33,967 bases of DNA from Betaproteobacteria bacterium (GTDB taxonomy: Bacteria; Pseudomonadota; Gammaproteobacteria; Burkholderiales; SG8-39). A program made the position numbers and the translations under genes. Under the pieces are notes generated by a model. The model ran no database searches. It was not told where the DNA came from and worked only from the letters and a program-made list of their open reading frames with translations. Location: positions 1-33,967 of the forward strand of contig VBBY01000028.1 in NCBI GenBank assembly GCA_005881595.1. The letters run 5' to 3'. This document shows positions 16,535 through 26,406 of this stretch, piece by piece; the stretch's first letter is position 1, and each line of letters begins with the position of its first letter.

Positions 16535-17532
16535 GCGAGCCGGTCCAAGGCGAAGAATTCAAGGACGACTTTCGCAAGGCGCTGCCGAAAGAGCTGGTGC
16601 AGCGCCTCACCCGCCGCTCGGCGTGGCGCTCAAGCGCCGCGCTTCTGCAGGACATATTTGTACTGATTGTTTCCGTTTCGGTGGCGCTCGCCTTCTGGCC
16701 GAATCCGCTCATCGTCGGCTTGGCGGTCATCATCATCGGCACTCGCCAGCACGCGCTCTTCGTCATGGCGCACGACGCAGCGCACTATCTGCTCTACGAC
16801 TCGCGCTGGCTCAACGACGCCGTGGGCCGCGCCTGCTCGACGGTGCAGGGGCTCTCGATGCGCACCTACCGCGTGATCCATCGCCTGCACCACAACCACC
16901 TGTACGGCGAGCTCGATCCGGACACCGCGCTGCATGGCGGTTATCCGCGCGGCCGCGCCTACCTCGTCAAGAAGCTTCTCAAGGACCTTGCAGGGCTGAC
17001 GGCGTGGAAAACGTACACTTATTTCCTCGGCGGGGCGCCGGCGCTGAACACCGCGACCAATAAAGCGCTCCGGCCGCTCGACGATACTTCATCCAAACTG
17101 CGCGACGAAGCGCGTGCTGACCGAAATGCCGTGATTGCTTTTCACGTAATAGCCTTAGGCCTGTTCGCGCTCAGCGGCTACCTTGTCCGATACCTCGTGC
17201 TGTGGATCCTGCCGCTCGTGACGGTGGTGCAGGCTATTCTCAGGCTGCGCGCGATCGCCGAGCACGGCGCGACCACCGATTTTTCCTCGCCGCTCACCGC
17301 GGCACGCACCAACGTCGCGCCGGCCTGGCTCGAGTGGCTGATCTTTCCGCACCAGGTGAACTACCACATCGAGCACCATCTCTACGCCTCGGTGCCGCAC
17401 TACAACCTGCGCTCGCTGCACCGCGAGATGCTCGAGCGGGGCGTCCTCGACGGCGCCGAGGTCGTGCCTTTCGCGGTCACGCTGGGGAAGATTTTCGCAG
17501 CTTCAGCCGCATCGCCTGCATCGACGAATTGA
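16531..17532 (+). CDS. Membrane fatty-acid desaturase family protein
   Basis: 333 residues with a GTG start. All three histidine boxes of membrane di-iron desaturases are present: HDAAH at 81-85, HRLHHNH at 117-123, and YHIEHHLY at about 278-285, plus a further conserved His in AEHG (245). Hydrophobic helices at about 40-75 and 200-235 form the membrane core. The third box HxxHH resembles FADS-like and carotenoid/hydroxylase-type enzymes as well as acyl-lipid desaturases, so the substrate is uncertain. Translational overlap with the aldehyde dehydrogenase suggests a shared message. The 3' end overlaps the convergent acetyltransferase gene by 56 bases. Confidence 0.9.
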   Translation: MSEPVQGEEFKDDFRKALPKELVQRLTRRSAWRSSAALLQDIFVLIVSVSVALAFWPNPLIVGLAVIIIGTRQHALFVMAHDAAHYLLYDSRWLNDAVGRACSTVQGLSMRTYRVIHRLHHNHLYGELDPDTALHGGYPRGRAYLVKKLLKDLAGLTAWKTYTYFLGGAPALNTATNKALRPLDDTSSKLRDEARADRNAVIAFHVIALGLFALSGYLVRYLVLWILPLVTVVQAILRLRAIAEHGATTDFSSPLTAARTNVAPAWLEWLIFPHQVNYHIEHHLYASVPHYNLRSLHREMLERGVLDGAEVVPFAVTLGKIFAASAASPASTN

Positions 17533-17947
17533 CGAACCCCAGCTTGCGGTACAGATCCTGCGCGTTGTCGTTCTGCAGGTCGGTGAGCAGCGTGATGCGC
17601 AGGACTCCTTCGGCGCGCGCCTGCTGGATCACGTACTCGAGCAGCCGCGTGCCGATTCCCTGGCGGCGGTATTCCGGCTGCACGATGAAATCCTCGAACA
17701 AGGCCGCCTTGCCGCCCTCGGCGGTGCTGATGGTGTAAAGCAGGCTCGCCATCCCCACCACCTTGCCGGCTTCGCGGGCGACGAAAATGCGCCCGCGCGA
17801 GCGATCGTGGAGGATCGCGTCGAGCGCTTCGCTTTGCTTCTCGGCGTTCGGCGAGAACTCGGGTTCCTGGGTGAACAGCAGCCCGAGCAGGCGGACCAGG
17901 TGGGGAATGTCCGAGGGCGCGGCGGAGCCGAAGCTGGTCTGCAGCAT
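17477..17947 (-). CDS. GNAT-family N-acetyltransferase
   Basis: 156 residues. GNAT fold with the acetyl-CoA pyrophosphate-binding motif RRQGIGTRLLEYVIQQA (about 95-111), preceded by the strand ALFEDFIVQPEYR and followed by LLTDLQNDNAQDLYRKLGF, the usual motif B. The acceptor substrate is unknown. The ATG shares one base with the ychF stop (TGATG), so it is the last gene of the lolB-prs-ychF run. Its last 18 codons overlap the 3' end of the convergent desaturase gene. Confidence 0.9.
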   Translation of the reverse strand: MLQTSFGSAAPSDIPHLVRLLGLLFTQEPEFSPNAEKQSEALDAILHDRSRGRIFVAREAGKVVGMASLLYTISTAEGGKAALFEDFIVQPEYRRQGIGTRLLEYVIQQARAEGVLRITLLTDLQNDNAQDLYRKLGFVNSSMQAMRLKLRKSSPA

Positions 17948-19035
17948 CAGACGTTGAAGCGGAAGTGGATCACGTCGCCGTCGCGCACAGTGTAGTCCTT
18001 GCCCTCCAGGCGCAGCTTGCCAGACTCCTTGGCGCCCTGCTCGCCGCCGCAGGCGACGAAGTCGTCGTACGACGCGACCTCGGCCCGGATGAAGCCGCGC
18101 TCGAAGTCGGTGTGGATCGCCCCGGCCGCCTGCGGCGCGGTGGCCCCCGCCGGAATGGTCCAGGCGCGCACCTCCTTCGGACCGGCGGTGAAGTAGGTGT
18201 GCAGCCCGAGCAGCTGGTACGCGGCGCGGATCACGCGGTTGAGCCCCGGCTCGTCCATCCCCATGTCCTCGAGGAACAGCTTCTTGTCCTCCTCCGGCAT
18301 GCCGGCGATCTGCGCTTCGATCGAAGCGCTGATCGGGACCACCGGTGCGCCCTCCTTGGCCGCGTACGCCTCGACTTGTTCGAGGAGCTTTTGGGATCCC
18401 TGTTCGCCGATGTTGGCGACATACATGACGGGCTTCATGGTGAGGAGAAAGAGCGGCCTCAGCAGCGCGCGCTCCTCCTTCGAAAGTTCGGCGCTGCGCG
18501 CCGGCAGCCCCGCATCCAGAGCTTGCCCGACTTTTTTCAAGGCGGAAACGAGGCGTTGCGCCTCCTTGTCGCCGCCAGTCTGCGCCAGCTTCTCGTGCTT
18601 GGCGAGCTGCCTTTCCACCGCCTCCAGGTCGGCGAGCGCCAGCTCGGTGTTGATGGTCCCGATGTCCGACAGCGGATCGATCCTGCCCGCGACGTGGATC
18701 ACGTTCGGGTCGTCGAAGCAGCGCACCACGTGCGCGATGGCGTCGGTCTCGCGGATGCTGGCGAGGAACTGGTTGCCGAGCCCTTCGCCCCTGGAGGCGC
18801 CGGCGACGAGGCCCGCGATGTCGACGAACTCGACCACCGCCGGCACCACCTTCTGCGGCTGGGCGATCTCGGCGATGACCTCGAGCCGCAGATCGGGCAC
18901 CTGCACGATGCCGACGTTGGGCTCGATAGTGCAGAACGGATAGTTATCCGCCGCGATGCCTGCTCTGGTGAGGGCATTGAAGAGGGTCGACTTGCCGACG
19001 TTCGGCAAGCCGACGATCCCGCACTTCAGGTTCAT
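17947..19035 (-). CDS. ychF: Redox-regulated ribosome-binding ATPase YchF (OLA1-like)
   Basis: 362 residues, the family length. P-loop GLPNVGKST at about 9-17, switch/Walker [18 protein letters not shown], and a guanine-specificity position reading NIGEQ, not NKxD, which is why YchF prefers ATP. A coiled-coil domain lies around 130-200, and the C-terminal TGS domain reads [16 protein letters not shown] to [11 protein letters not shown]. Start ATG at 19035 gives [16 protein letters not shown]. Longer in-frame starts reach into pth. It overlaps pth by 4 nt (ATGA). The pth-ychF pair is widely conserved. Confidence 0.97.
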   Translation of the reverse strand: MNLKCGIVGLPNVGKSTLFNALTRAGIAADNYPFCTIEPNVGIVQVPDLRLEVIAEIAQPQKVVPAVVEFVDIAGLVAGASRGEGLGNQFLASIRETDAIAHVVRCFDDPNVIHVAGRIDPLSDIGTINTELALADLEAVERQLAKHEKLAQTGGDKEAQRLVSALKKVGQALDAGLPARSAELSKEERALLRPLFLLTMKPVMYVANIGEQGSQKLLEQVEAYAAKEGAPVVPISASIEAQIAGMPEEDKKLFLEDMGMDEPGLNRVIRAAYQLLGLHTYFTAGPKEVRAWTIPAGATAPQAAGAIHTDFERGFIRAEVASYDDFVACGGEQGAKESGKLRLEGKDYTVRDGDVIHFRFNV

Positions 19036-19682
19036 TTCCTGCCGAACAGGGACTTCAGCGAAGACCTGAGGCCGCCTTCCTTCACAGGCTCTTTTTTCTC
19101 CGGCTCTTTTTTCGGTTCCGGTTCCGTGTGCAGCTTCTGCATGGCACTCTGGATGTCGCCCGACAGGCATTGCGGCAGCACGGCCAGGGACCTGTCGATG
19201 GCCGCATCGATCGCCGCACGCTCCTCGGCCGGGGGTTTTTGCAGCACGTAGTCGGCGCCTTCCATTCCGGCCGGGGGCTTGCCGACCCCCAGGCGCAGGC
19301 GCCAATAGTCGTGCGTGGCGAGGCGCTGCGAGATGTCCTTCAGGCCGTTGTGGCCGGCGATGCCGCCGCCCTGCTTGATCCTGGCGGTGCCGGGCGGGAA
19401 ATCGAGCTCGTCGTGCACCACCAGGATTTCCTCGGGCTTGATCTTGAAGAACCCGGCGAGCATCTGCACCGCGCGGCCGCTCGCGTTCATGAAGCTCTGC
19501 GGCATGAGCAGCCAGGCGCCGCTCGGCTCGTGCCGGCCGACCAGCGCCTGGAACTTGTTGTCCTTGCGCAGCACGATGCCGTTGGCCGAGGCGAAGCGCT
19601 CGACGAGCCAGAACCCCGCGTTGTGGCGCGTGCGTTCGTGCTCCTTGCCCGGGTTGCCCAGGCCGACGACGAGACGGATCAA
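19032..19682 (-). CDS. pth: Peptidyl-tRNA hydrolase, with a charged C-terminal tail
   Basis: 216 residues from a TTG start (family start [12 protein letters not shown]; no ATG or GTG fits). Catalytic residues are at the expected places: Asn10, His20 (RTRHNAGF), Asn66 (QSFMN), Asp91 (VVHDELD) and Asn112 ([12 protein letters not shown]). It frees peptides from peptidyl-tRNA after drop-off. The core ends near residue 188; the remaining about 28 residues are rich in Lys, Glu and Pro ([17 protein letters not shown]) and end in [10 protein letters not shown], an extension absent from the E. coli enzyme (194 residues). The gene follows rplY by 6 bases and overlaps ychF by 4. Confidence 0.96.
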   Translation of the reverse strand: MIRLVVGLGNPGKEHERTRHNAGFWLVERFASANGIVLRKDNKFQALVGRHEPSGAWLLMPQSFMNASGRAVQMLAGFFKIKPEEILVVHDELDFPPGTARIKQGGGIAGHNGLKDISQRLATHDYWRLRLGVGKPPAGMEGADYVLQKPPAEERAAIDAAIDRSLAVLPQCLSGDIQSAMQKLHTEPEPKKEPEKKEPVKEGGLRSSLKSLFGRK

Positions 19683-19688
19683 GGTAGG

Positions 19689-20456
19689 TTACTTTTTCTC
19701 TTTTTTCTCGGGTTTTTCCGGCTTTTCGGGCTTCTCGGCGGCCTTCGGAGCAGCCTTGGGAGCAGCCTTCGGAGCGGCCTTCTCACCCTCCGCAGGCGCC
19801 TCGCCTTCCTTCGCCGGAGCGGCCTGCTCGGTCGTCGGCACTTCGGACGGCGCCACCGCCTCTGCGGCCGCTTCCTCTTCCTCGGTGATCAATGCCGGCA
19901 CGATCACGGTCGCGACGACCGGGTTCTCGTTCTTGTGCAGCGCCAGCTCGACGCCCTTGGGCAGCGCCAGCTCGCGCACGTGCATCGAGTGGCCGACCGC
20001 GAGGTTGCCGAGGTCGACCTCGATATATTCAGGCAGATCATCCGGCAGGCAGATGACGTCGAGCTCGTTCAGCACGTGGCTGACGACGCCGCCCTGCTCC
20101 TTGACGCCGGGCGACTTCTCGGCGTTCACGAAGTGCAGCGGCACCTTCATGTGGATCTTCTTGTCCTTGACGACGCGCTGGAAGTCGACGTGCTGCACCT
20201 GCAGCTTGAACGGGTGCATGTTGACCGCGCGCAGCAGCACCTGCTCCTTGGTCCCGGCCAGCTCGAGGGTCAGGATCGAGGCGTGAAACCTCTCGTTCTT
20301 CAGCTTGATGAACAGGTCCTTGTGGTCGAGCTCGATGTTGACCGGGGCCTGGTCGCCGCCGTAGAGAATGCCCGGCACCTTGCCGGCGATGCGCAGGCGG
20401 CGGCTCGGACCCGTGCCCTGCGCTTCGCGCTTGCGCGCCGTGATTTCAATTGCCAT
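19689..20456 (-). CDS. rplY: Large ribosomal subunit protein bL25, long CTC form
   Basis: 255 residues. The L25 domain (about 1-95) binds 5S r[65 protein letters not shown]. The TL5/CTC C-terminal beta domain is about 100-190 ([32 protein letters not shown]). After about residue 190 comes a low-complexity tail of Glu/Ala, then three APKA units and three EKP units, ending EKKEKK. The tail is longer than in typical members and is encoded by short tandem DNA repeats. A GGAGCAACGCG ribosome site precedes the ATG. It lies between prs and pth, as in most betaproteobacteria. Confidence 0.97.
   Translation of the reverse strand: MAIEITARKREAQGTGPSRRLRIAGKVPGILYGGDQAPVNIELDHKDLFIKLKNERFHASILTLELAGTKEQVLLRAVNMHPFKLQVQHVDFQRVVKDKKIHMKVPLHFVNAEKSPGVKEQGGVVSHVLNELDVICLPDDLPEYIEVDLGNLAVGHSMHVRELALPKGVELALHKNENPVVATVIVPALITEEEEAAAEAVAPSEVPTTEQAAPAKEGEAPAEGEKAAPKAAPKAAPKAAEKPEKPEKPEKKEKK
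19742..19777 (-). repeat. Three tandem 12-bp repeats in the bL25 tail
   Basis: Units at 19742-19753, 19754-19765 and 19766-19777 read CCTTCGGAGCAG, CCTTGGGAGCAG and CCTTCGGAGCGG on the plus strand, encoding repeated Ala-Pro-Lys-Ala. A less perfect 9-bp repeat encoding Glu-Lys-Pro follows at about 19709-19738. Such in-frame repeats can change copy number without a frameshift. Confidence 0.8.
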
Positions 20457-20479
20457 CGCGTTGCTCCTGGATTGGGAAT

Positions 20480-21439
20480 CTATTCAATGAACAGGGAGCT
20501 CACCGATTCCTCGGTGTAGATCCGCAAAATCGTCTCGGCGAGCAGGCCGGCCACCGACAGCTGCCGGATTTTCTTGCACTGGCGGGCCTCGTCGCGCAGC
20601 GGGATGGTGTCGGTCACCACCAGCTCGTCGAGAGGCGAGCCGGCGATGCGCTCCACCGCGCCGCCCGAGAGCACCGGGTGCGTGCAGTAGGCGACCACCT
20701 TGGTCGCGCCCTCGTCCTTCAGGACCTGCGCCGCCTTTACCAGGGTGCCGGCGGTGTCCACCATGTCGTCCATGATGACGCAGGTCCGCCCGCTCACCTC
20801 GCCGATCACGTTCATCACCTCGGCTACGTTCGCCTTCGGCCGCCGCTTGTCGATGATCGCCAGGTCGGACTCCAGCCGCTTCGCCAGCGCCCTCGCCCGC
20901 ACCACCCCGCCGACGTCCGGCGAGACGACGATCAAGTCCTCGTAGCGCTGCTTCCACACGTCACCCAGCAGCACCGGCGCGGCGTAGATGTTGTCCACCG
21001 GGATGTCGAAGAACCCCTGGATCTGGTCGGCGTGCAGGTCCATCGTCAGCACGCGCGCCACGCCGACCGACGCCAGCATGTTCGCCACCACCTTGGCGCT
21101 GATCGCCACGCGCGCCGAGCGCGGCCTGCGGTCCTGGCGCGCGTAGCCGAAATACGGGATCGCCGCGGTGACGCGCGCCGCCGAGGAGCGCTTCAACGCG
21201 TCGATCATCACCAGCAGCTCCATCAGGTTGTCGTTGGTCGGCGCGCACGTCGACTGCAGCACGAACGCATCCTTGCCGCGCACGTTCTCGATCAGCTCGA
21301 CCAGCACCTCGCCGTCCGAGAACTTGCCGACGATCGCGCGTCCGATGGGCAGATTGAGGTGCTTCGCCACGTCCTGCGCAAGGCGCGGATTGGCGTTGCC
21401 CGTAAATACCATCAGGCGGTCTAGCGGCGCGCTGTTCAT
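20480..21439 (-). CDS. prs: Ribose-phosphate pyrophosphokinase (PRPP synthetase)
   Basis: 319 residues from the ATG at 21439. In-frame starts ATG 21451 and GTG 21460 add 4-7 residues. I chose 21439 because it places [13 protein letters not shown] near residue 8 as in relatives, but no start has a clear ribosome site. Motifs: ATP loop [44 protein letters not shown], and the PRPP-binding loop [17 protein letters not shown]. It makes PRPP from ribose 5-phosphate and ATP for purine, pyrimidine, His, Trp and NAD synthesis. The start is only about 27 bases from the mature 3' end of tRNA-Gln, so tRNA processing probably creates the 5' end of the prs message. Confidence 0.97.
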   Translation of the reverse strand: MNSAPLDRLMVFTGNANPRLAQDVAKHLNLPIGRAIVGKFSDGEVLVELIENVRGKDAFVLQSTCAPTNDNLMELLVMIDALKRSSAARVTAAIPYFGYARQDRRPRSARVAISAKVVANMLASVGVARVLTMDLHADQIQGFFDIPVDNIYAAPVLLGDVWKQRYEDLIVVSPDVGGVVRARALAKRLESDLAIIDKRRPKANVAEVMNVIGEVSGRTCVIMDDMVDTAGTLVKAAQVLKDEGATKVVAYCTHPVLSGGAVERIAGSPLDELVVTDTIPLRDEARQCKKIRQLSVAGLLAETILRIYTEESVSSLFIE

Positions 21440-21466
21440 CCCAGTGGTCATCGCGGTCACTGTATA

Positions 21467-21543
21467 TGGCTGGGGAGGAAGGATTCGAACCCTCGTATGC
21501 CGGAATCAAAATCCGGTGCCTTAACCAGCTTGGCGACTCCCCA
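21467..21543 (-). tRNA. tRNA-Gln (anticodon UUG)
   Basis: 77 bases including an encoded CCA (plus-strand TGG at 21467-21469). The acceptor stem pairs TGGGGAG (21543-21537) with CTCCCCA (21477-21471), followed by discriminator G. The anticodon stem CCGGA/TCCGG encloses a 7-base loop TTTTGAT with anticodon TTG. The T arm has the GGTTCGAATCC pattern. It is placed between ispE and prs, a frequent arrangement in beta- and gammaproteobacteria. Confidence 0.97.
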
Positions 21544-21548
21544 GTTGT

Positions 21549-22367
21549 TCAATCTGCCCGGTCATGGAGCGGGTGACGCTCGAGCCCCTGCGCCACGAAC
21601 CCGCTCATCCCCCCCGGCAACTGGGATTGAACCACGTCCGCCAGCACCCTCGTCTCGAACTCGGCGAACACGCAAGCCCCGGAGCCCGTCATGCGCGCCT
21701 GCGGGCATCGGCTCTTGAGCCACGCCAGCTGCGCCGCAATTTCGGGAAAGCGAGCGGTCACGACCGGCTCGAAATCGTTGCGCCCCTGTCCCGAGAAAAA
21801 GGGCGGTATTTTGAGTCGTTTCGTATCCGCTGTCAACGCCGAAGCGAACATTTCCTTCGTCGAAACCGAGACTTGCGGCGTGAGCACGAGGTACCAGGCC
21901 GCCGGCAGCTCGAGCGCTCGCAGGCGCTCGCCGACGCCTTCTCCGACAGCGTTGCGCCCAAAGATGAAAAACGGCACGTCGGCCCCGAGCTGCAGGCCGA
22001 TCTCGCGCAGCCTCGCCCGGCCGAGATTGACTTCCCAGAGGCGATTCAGGACCAGCAAGACCGTCGCCGCATCCGACGAGCCCCCGCCTAGCCCGCCGCC
22101 GACGGGGAGGTGCTTTTCGAGGCGCAACTCGGCCCCGCGCCTGGAGCCCGTTTCACGTTGCAGAAGCCGCGCCGCCCGGACGCAGAGATTTTCTTCGCCG
22201 AACGGCCCCTCGAAGCGCACTTCGCCGTCCGAGCGTGGAGCGATGCCTACGCGGTCGCAGAGGTCGATCAGGCGAAAGACGGTCTGCAGCTCGTGGTAGC
22301 CGTCCGCTCGCAGGCCGAGCACGTGCAGGAAAAGATTCAGCTTTCCCGGCGCCGGGTACCAGGTCAT
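21549..22367 (-). CDS. ispE: 4-diphosphocytidyl-2-C-methyl-D-erythritol kinase
   Basis: 272 residues from the ATG at 22367, which overlaps the lolB stop as ATGA; a GTG two codons upstream is less likely. GHMP kinase: substrate-binding PAPGKLNLFLHV with Lys9, ATP loop PVGGGLGGGSSDAA (88-101), catalytic Asp130 in LGADVPFF, and motif 3 MTGSGACVFAEF. It phosphorylates CDP-methylerythritol in the MEP isoprenoid pathway. It is encoded between lolB and tRNA-Gln as in many proteobacteria, ending 5 bases before the tRNA. Confidence 0.97.
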   Translation of the reverse strand: MTWYPAPGKLNLFLHVLGLRADGYHELQTVFRLIDLCDRVGIAPRSDGEVRFEGPFGEENLCVRAARLLQRETGSRRGAELRLEKHLPVGGGLGGGSSDAATVLLVLNRLWEVNLGRARLREIGLQLGADVPFFIFGRNAVGEGVGERLRALELPAAWYLVLTPQVSVSTKEMFASALTADTKRLKIPPFFSGQGRNDFEPVVTARFPEIAAQLAWLKSRCPQARMTGSGACVFAEFETRVLADVVQSQLPGGMSGFVAQGLERHPLHDRAD

Positions 22368-22861
22368 TGCCACCGCGAGATGATGAGCCGCAGCTCGATT
22401 CCCGGGTAGAGCAGCCGCAGCCGCGACGGCAATTCGCCGGCGTACTCCTGGTACTCAATCTTCCAGCCGCGCCGCTCGAGGTCGGGGGAAGGCCGGCCGC
22501 GCACCCAGTCGGCGAGCCCGTCGAGCGGCAGCCGGAAGCCGAGCACCTGCTGGGTGAGCGACTCGACGTCTGCAGCGTGGTACTCGCGCGGCTCGGCGGT
22601 GGTGAGCGTCACCTGGTCGCCCTCGCGCACGATGCGCGCCACGCCCTGGCCGAGCGGGGTGGTGATGAGCATCTCGTCGAAATCCTTGGCGTGGCGCCAG
22701 GCGATATTGCCGGTGAACGATTCCTCGCCGTAGCGCGCCGCCAGGCGGCCGGCGAGATCGACTTCCGCCTCCCGGGCCGGGCGCGTCTCGAGCTGCGCGC
22801 AGCCCCCCAGCAGAAGGCTGGCGAGCGCATAGGCGGCCGCCCGCCGCAGCGCGATCGCCAT
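22364..22861 (-). CDS. lolB: Outer-membrane lipoprotein insertion factor LolB
   Basis: 165 residues. Lipoprotein signal with lipobox LLGGC (Cys21). The mature domain has the LolB pattern: VDLAGRLAARYGEESFTGNIAWRH, DEMLITTPLGQGVARIVREGDQVTL, LPLDGLADWVRGRPSPD, GWKIEYQEY, ending PGIELRLIISRW. LolB receives lipoproteins from LolA and inserts them in the outer membrane. It is shorter than E. coli LolB (207) but keeps the core. The ATG shares one base with the TPR gene's stop (TAATG), and the stop overlaps ispE by 4 nt. Confidence 0.94.
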   Translation of the reverse strand: MAIALRRAAAYALASLLLGGCAQLETRPAREAEVDLAGRLAARYGEESFTGNIAWRHAKDFDEMLITTPLGQGVARIVREGDQVTLTTAEPREYHAADVESLTQQVLGFRLPLDGLADWVRGRPSPDLERRGWKIEYQEYAGELPSRLRLLYPGIELRLIISRWQ

Positions 22862-24516
22862 TACCGCTTGAAGCGCTTGATCGTCTTCTGCAGCGTGTCG
22901 TTTTCCGGCGCTGACTTGATCGACTCCTGCCAGATGCGCTCGGCCTCGTCGCGCCGGCCCATCACCCACAGCACTTCGCCGAGGTGCGCGCCGATCTCGG
23001 CGTCGGGCCGCCCGCTGTAGGCGCGGCGCAGCTGCTCCGCCGCGCCCTTCAGATTGCCCTCGCGGTACAGCACCCAGCCCAGGCTGTCGATGATGAAATA
23101 ATCCTCCGGCGAGAGCTCGAGCGCTTTTTCGATCAGCTTTCTCGCCTCGGCCAGCCGCGTGTTGCGCTCGGCGAACGAGTAGCCGAGCGCGTTGTAGGCG
23201 TGCGCGTGCTCGGGCTGCACCTCGATCAGCTTGCGCAGGTTCGATTCCATCTGCTCGTAGCGCTCGAGCTTCTCGGCGGTCAGCGCCATGTCGTAGAGCA
23301 GGTCGGGCTGCTCGGGATCCTTCTTGAGCGCCTGGCCGAGCAGCTCGAAGGCGTCGCGGCTGTGGTTCGCCTCGCGCAGCAGCTGCGCCTCGGCCACGAC
23401 CAGCTGCACTTCCTGGTCGGGGTTGTCCTCGGCCGCGCGCTTCAGGTAGGCGCGCGCCTCGTCGAGCTTTCCCTGCTTGGCGATCGCGCTCGCGGCGCGC
23501 AGGCGCGCGGGGACCACGTGCTCGCCGCTGACGATCTGCTCGTACCATTCGATGGCGCGCGGCCAGGCCTTCTGCTCCTCGGCGATCTGGCCCAGCAGGT
23601 AGCGCACGCCGTTCGCGTCGCGATAGCCCAGGCCGAGCAGCCGCTTCATGTTCTCCTCGGCGACCGGGTAGTCCTTGAGCTGGTAGGCGAGCAGGCCGAC
23701 CGCGTAGATGACGTCGGTGTTCCCGGGATTCGCCGCGAGCAGCGCTTCGAACTGCTTGCGCGCCTCGGGAAACCGCTTGTCGAGCACCAGCGCGCGCGCG
23801 TAGTTCAGCCTGCCTTCGCGCGAGCCGGGGTTCTTCGCGACGAAAGCCTCGAGGCGCTCGGCCGCCGCGGCGGGCGAGCGCTTCTGCAGCACCTGCGCCT
23901 CGAGCACCGCGGGCGGCTCCCATTCGGGGCGCAGCGCGGCGGCGCTGCGCGACGCGGCGAGCGCCGCGTCGTCGTCGCCCGCGACGAGCGCCGCCTGCGC
24001 GATGGCGAATTGCGCCGGCGCAAGCTTCGGATGCTTGGCCGCGAGCTGCCGCACGACGCGCAAGTTGGCGCTCTTGTCCGGGTTGCCGGCGAGCAGCCGG
24101 CTGAGCTGCATGAAACCGTTCTCGAGATTGACGCCGTCGGCCGCGAGCAGCCTCTCGAGATACGGCTCGGCTTGCTCGACGCGCTTCGAGCCGATGAGCA
24201 GCGCCGCCGTCACCTGCAATGCCTGCGGCGACGACGGCTCGATGTCGAGCCAGGTCTTCGCCGCCTCGATCGCCAGGTCCGGCAGGCGCGCGAGATTCGC
24301 CACCTCGACTGCGCGGCGCGCGACGCGCGGATCGCGCGTGTGTTTTGCAAGCTCCAGGTAAGTTTTCGCCGCGAGGGTGACGTCGCCGCGCTGCAGGGCG
24401 ATCTCGCCCAGCAGGAAGTCGTACAGCGTCGGCTCGCTCAGCTCCTCGGGCGCGGGCTGAGGGGTTGCGGCGCACGCCGCGAGGGACAGCACAGCGGCAA
24501 AAATATATTTTGGCAT
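22861..24516 (-). CDS. Tetratricopeptide-repeat lipoprotein upstream of lolB
   Basis: 551 residues from the ATG at 24516. Lipoprotein-type N-terminus MPKYIFAAVLSLAAC with lipobox LAAC (Cys15). The rest is a helical solenoid with many TPR units across residues about 30-540, for example LLGEIALQRGDVTLAAKTYL, YAVGLLAYQLKDYPVAEENM, YNALGYSFAERNTRLAEARK and IDSLGWVLYREGNLKGAAEQ. Such proteins commonly precede lolB in betaproteobacteria, but their exact role is not known. A scaffolding role in envelope assembly is an inference. In-frame starts at 24531 (ATG) and 24558 (TTG) add hydrophilic residues ahead of the signal; the latter lies on the predicted -35 box. Confidence 0.88.
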   Translation of the reverse strand: MPKYIFAAVLSLAACAATPQPAPEELSEPTLYDFLLGEIALQRGDVTLAAKTYLELAKHTRDPRVARRAVEVANLARLPDLAIEAAKTWLDIEPSSPQALQVTAALLIGSKRVEQAEPYLERLLAADGVNLENGFMQLSRLLAGNPDKSANLRVVRQLAAKHPKLAPAQFAIAQAALVAGDDDAALAASRSAAALRPEWEPPAVLEAQVLQKRSPAAAAERLEAFVAKNPGSREGRLNYARALVLDKRFPEARKQFEALLAANPGNTDVIYAVGLLAYQLKDYPVAEENMKRLLGLGYRDANGVRYLLGQIAEEQKAWPRAIEWYEQIVSGEHVVPARLRAASAIAKQGKLDEARAYLKRAAEDNPDQEVQLVVAEAQLLREANHSRDAFELLGQALKKDPEQPDLLYDMALTAEKLERYEQMESNLRKLIEVQPEHAHAYNALGYSFAERNTRLAEARKLIEKALELSPEDYFIIDSLGWVLYREGNLKGAAEQLRRAYSGRPDAEIGAHLGEVLWVMGRRDEAERIWQESIKSAPENDTLQKTIKRFKR

Positions 24517-24529
24517 TTGGCTTCGACCC

Positions 24530-24558
24530 ATCTTAGGTATATTTGGTGCCCTGCACAA
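24530..24558 (-). promoter_or_regulatory. Predicted sigma-70 promoter for the TPR-lolB-ispE-prs run
   Basis: On the minus strand TTGTGC (24558-24553) and TAAGAT (24535-24530) are separated by exactly 17 bases. Transcription would start about 7 bases later, leaving a leader of under 10 bases before the ATG at 24516. This fits the absence of a good ribosome site there. The same 55-base gap must also hold the mutM promoter, for which TATATT at 24538-24543 is a weak candidate. Confidence 0.45.
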
Positions 24559-24571
24559 GCTTGCCGATTAA

Positions 24572-26400
<1,829 letters not shown>

Positions 26401-26406
26401 CGATCC

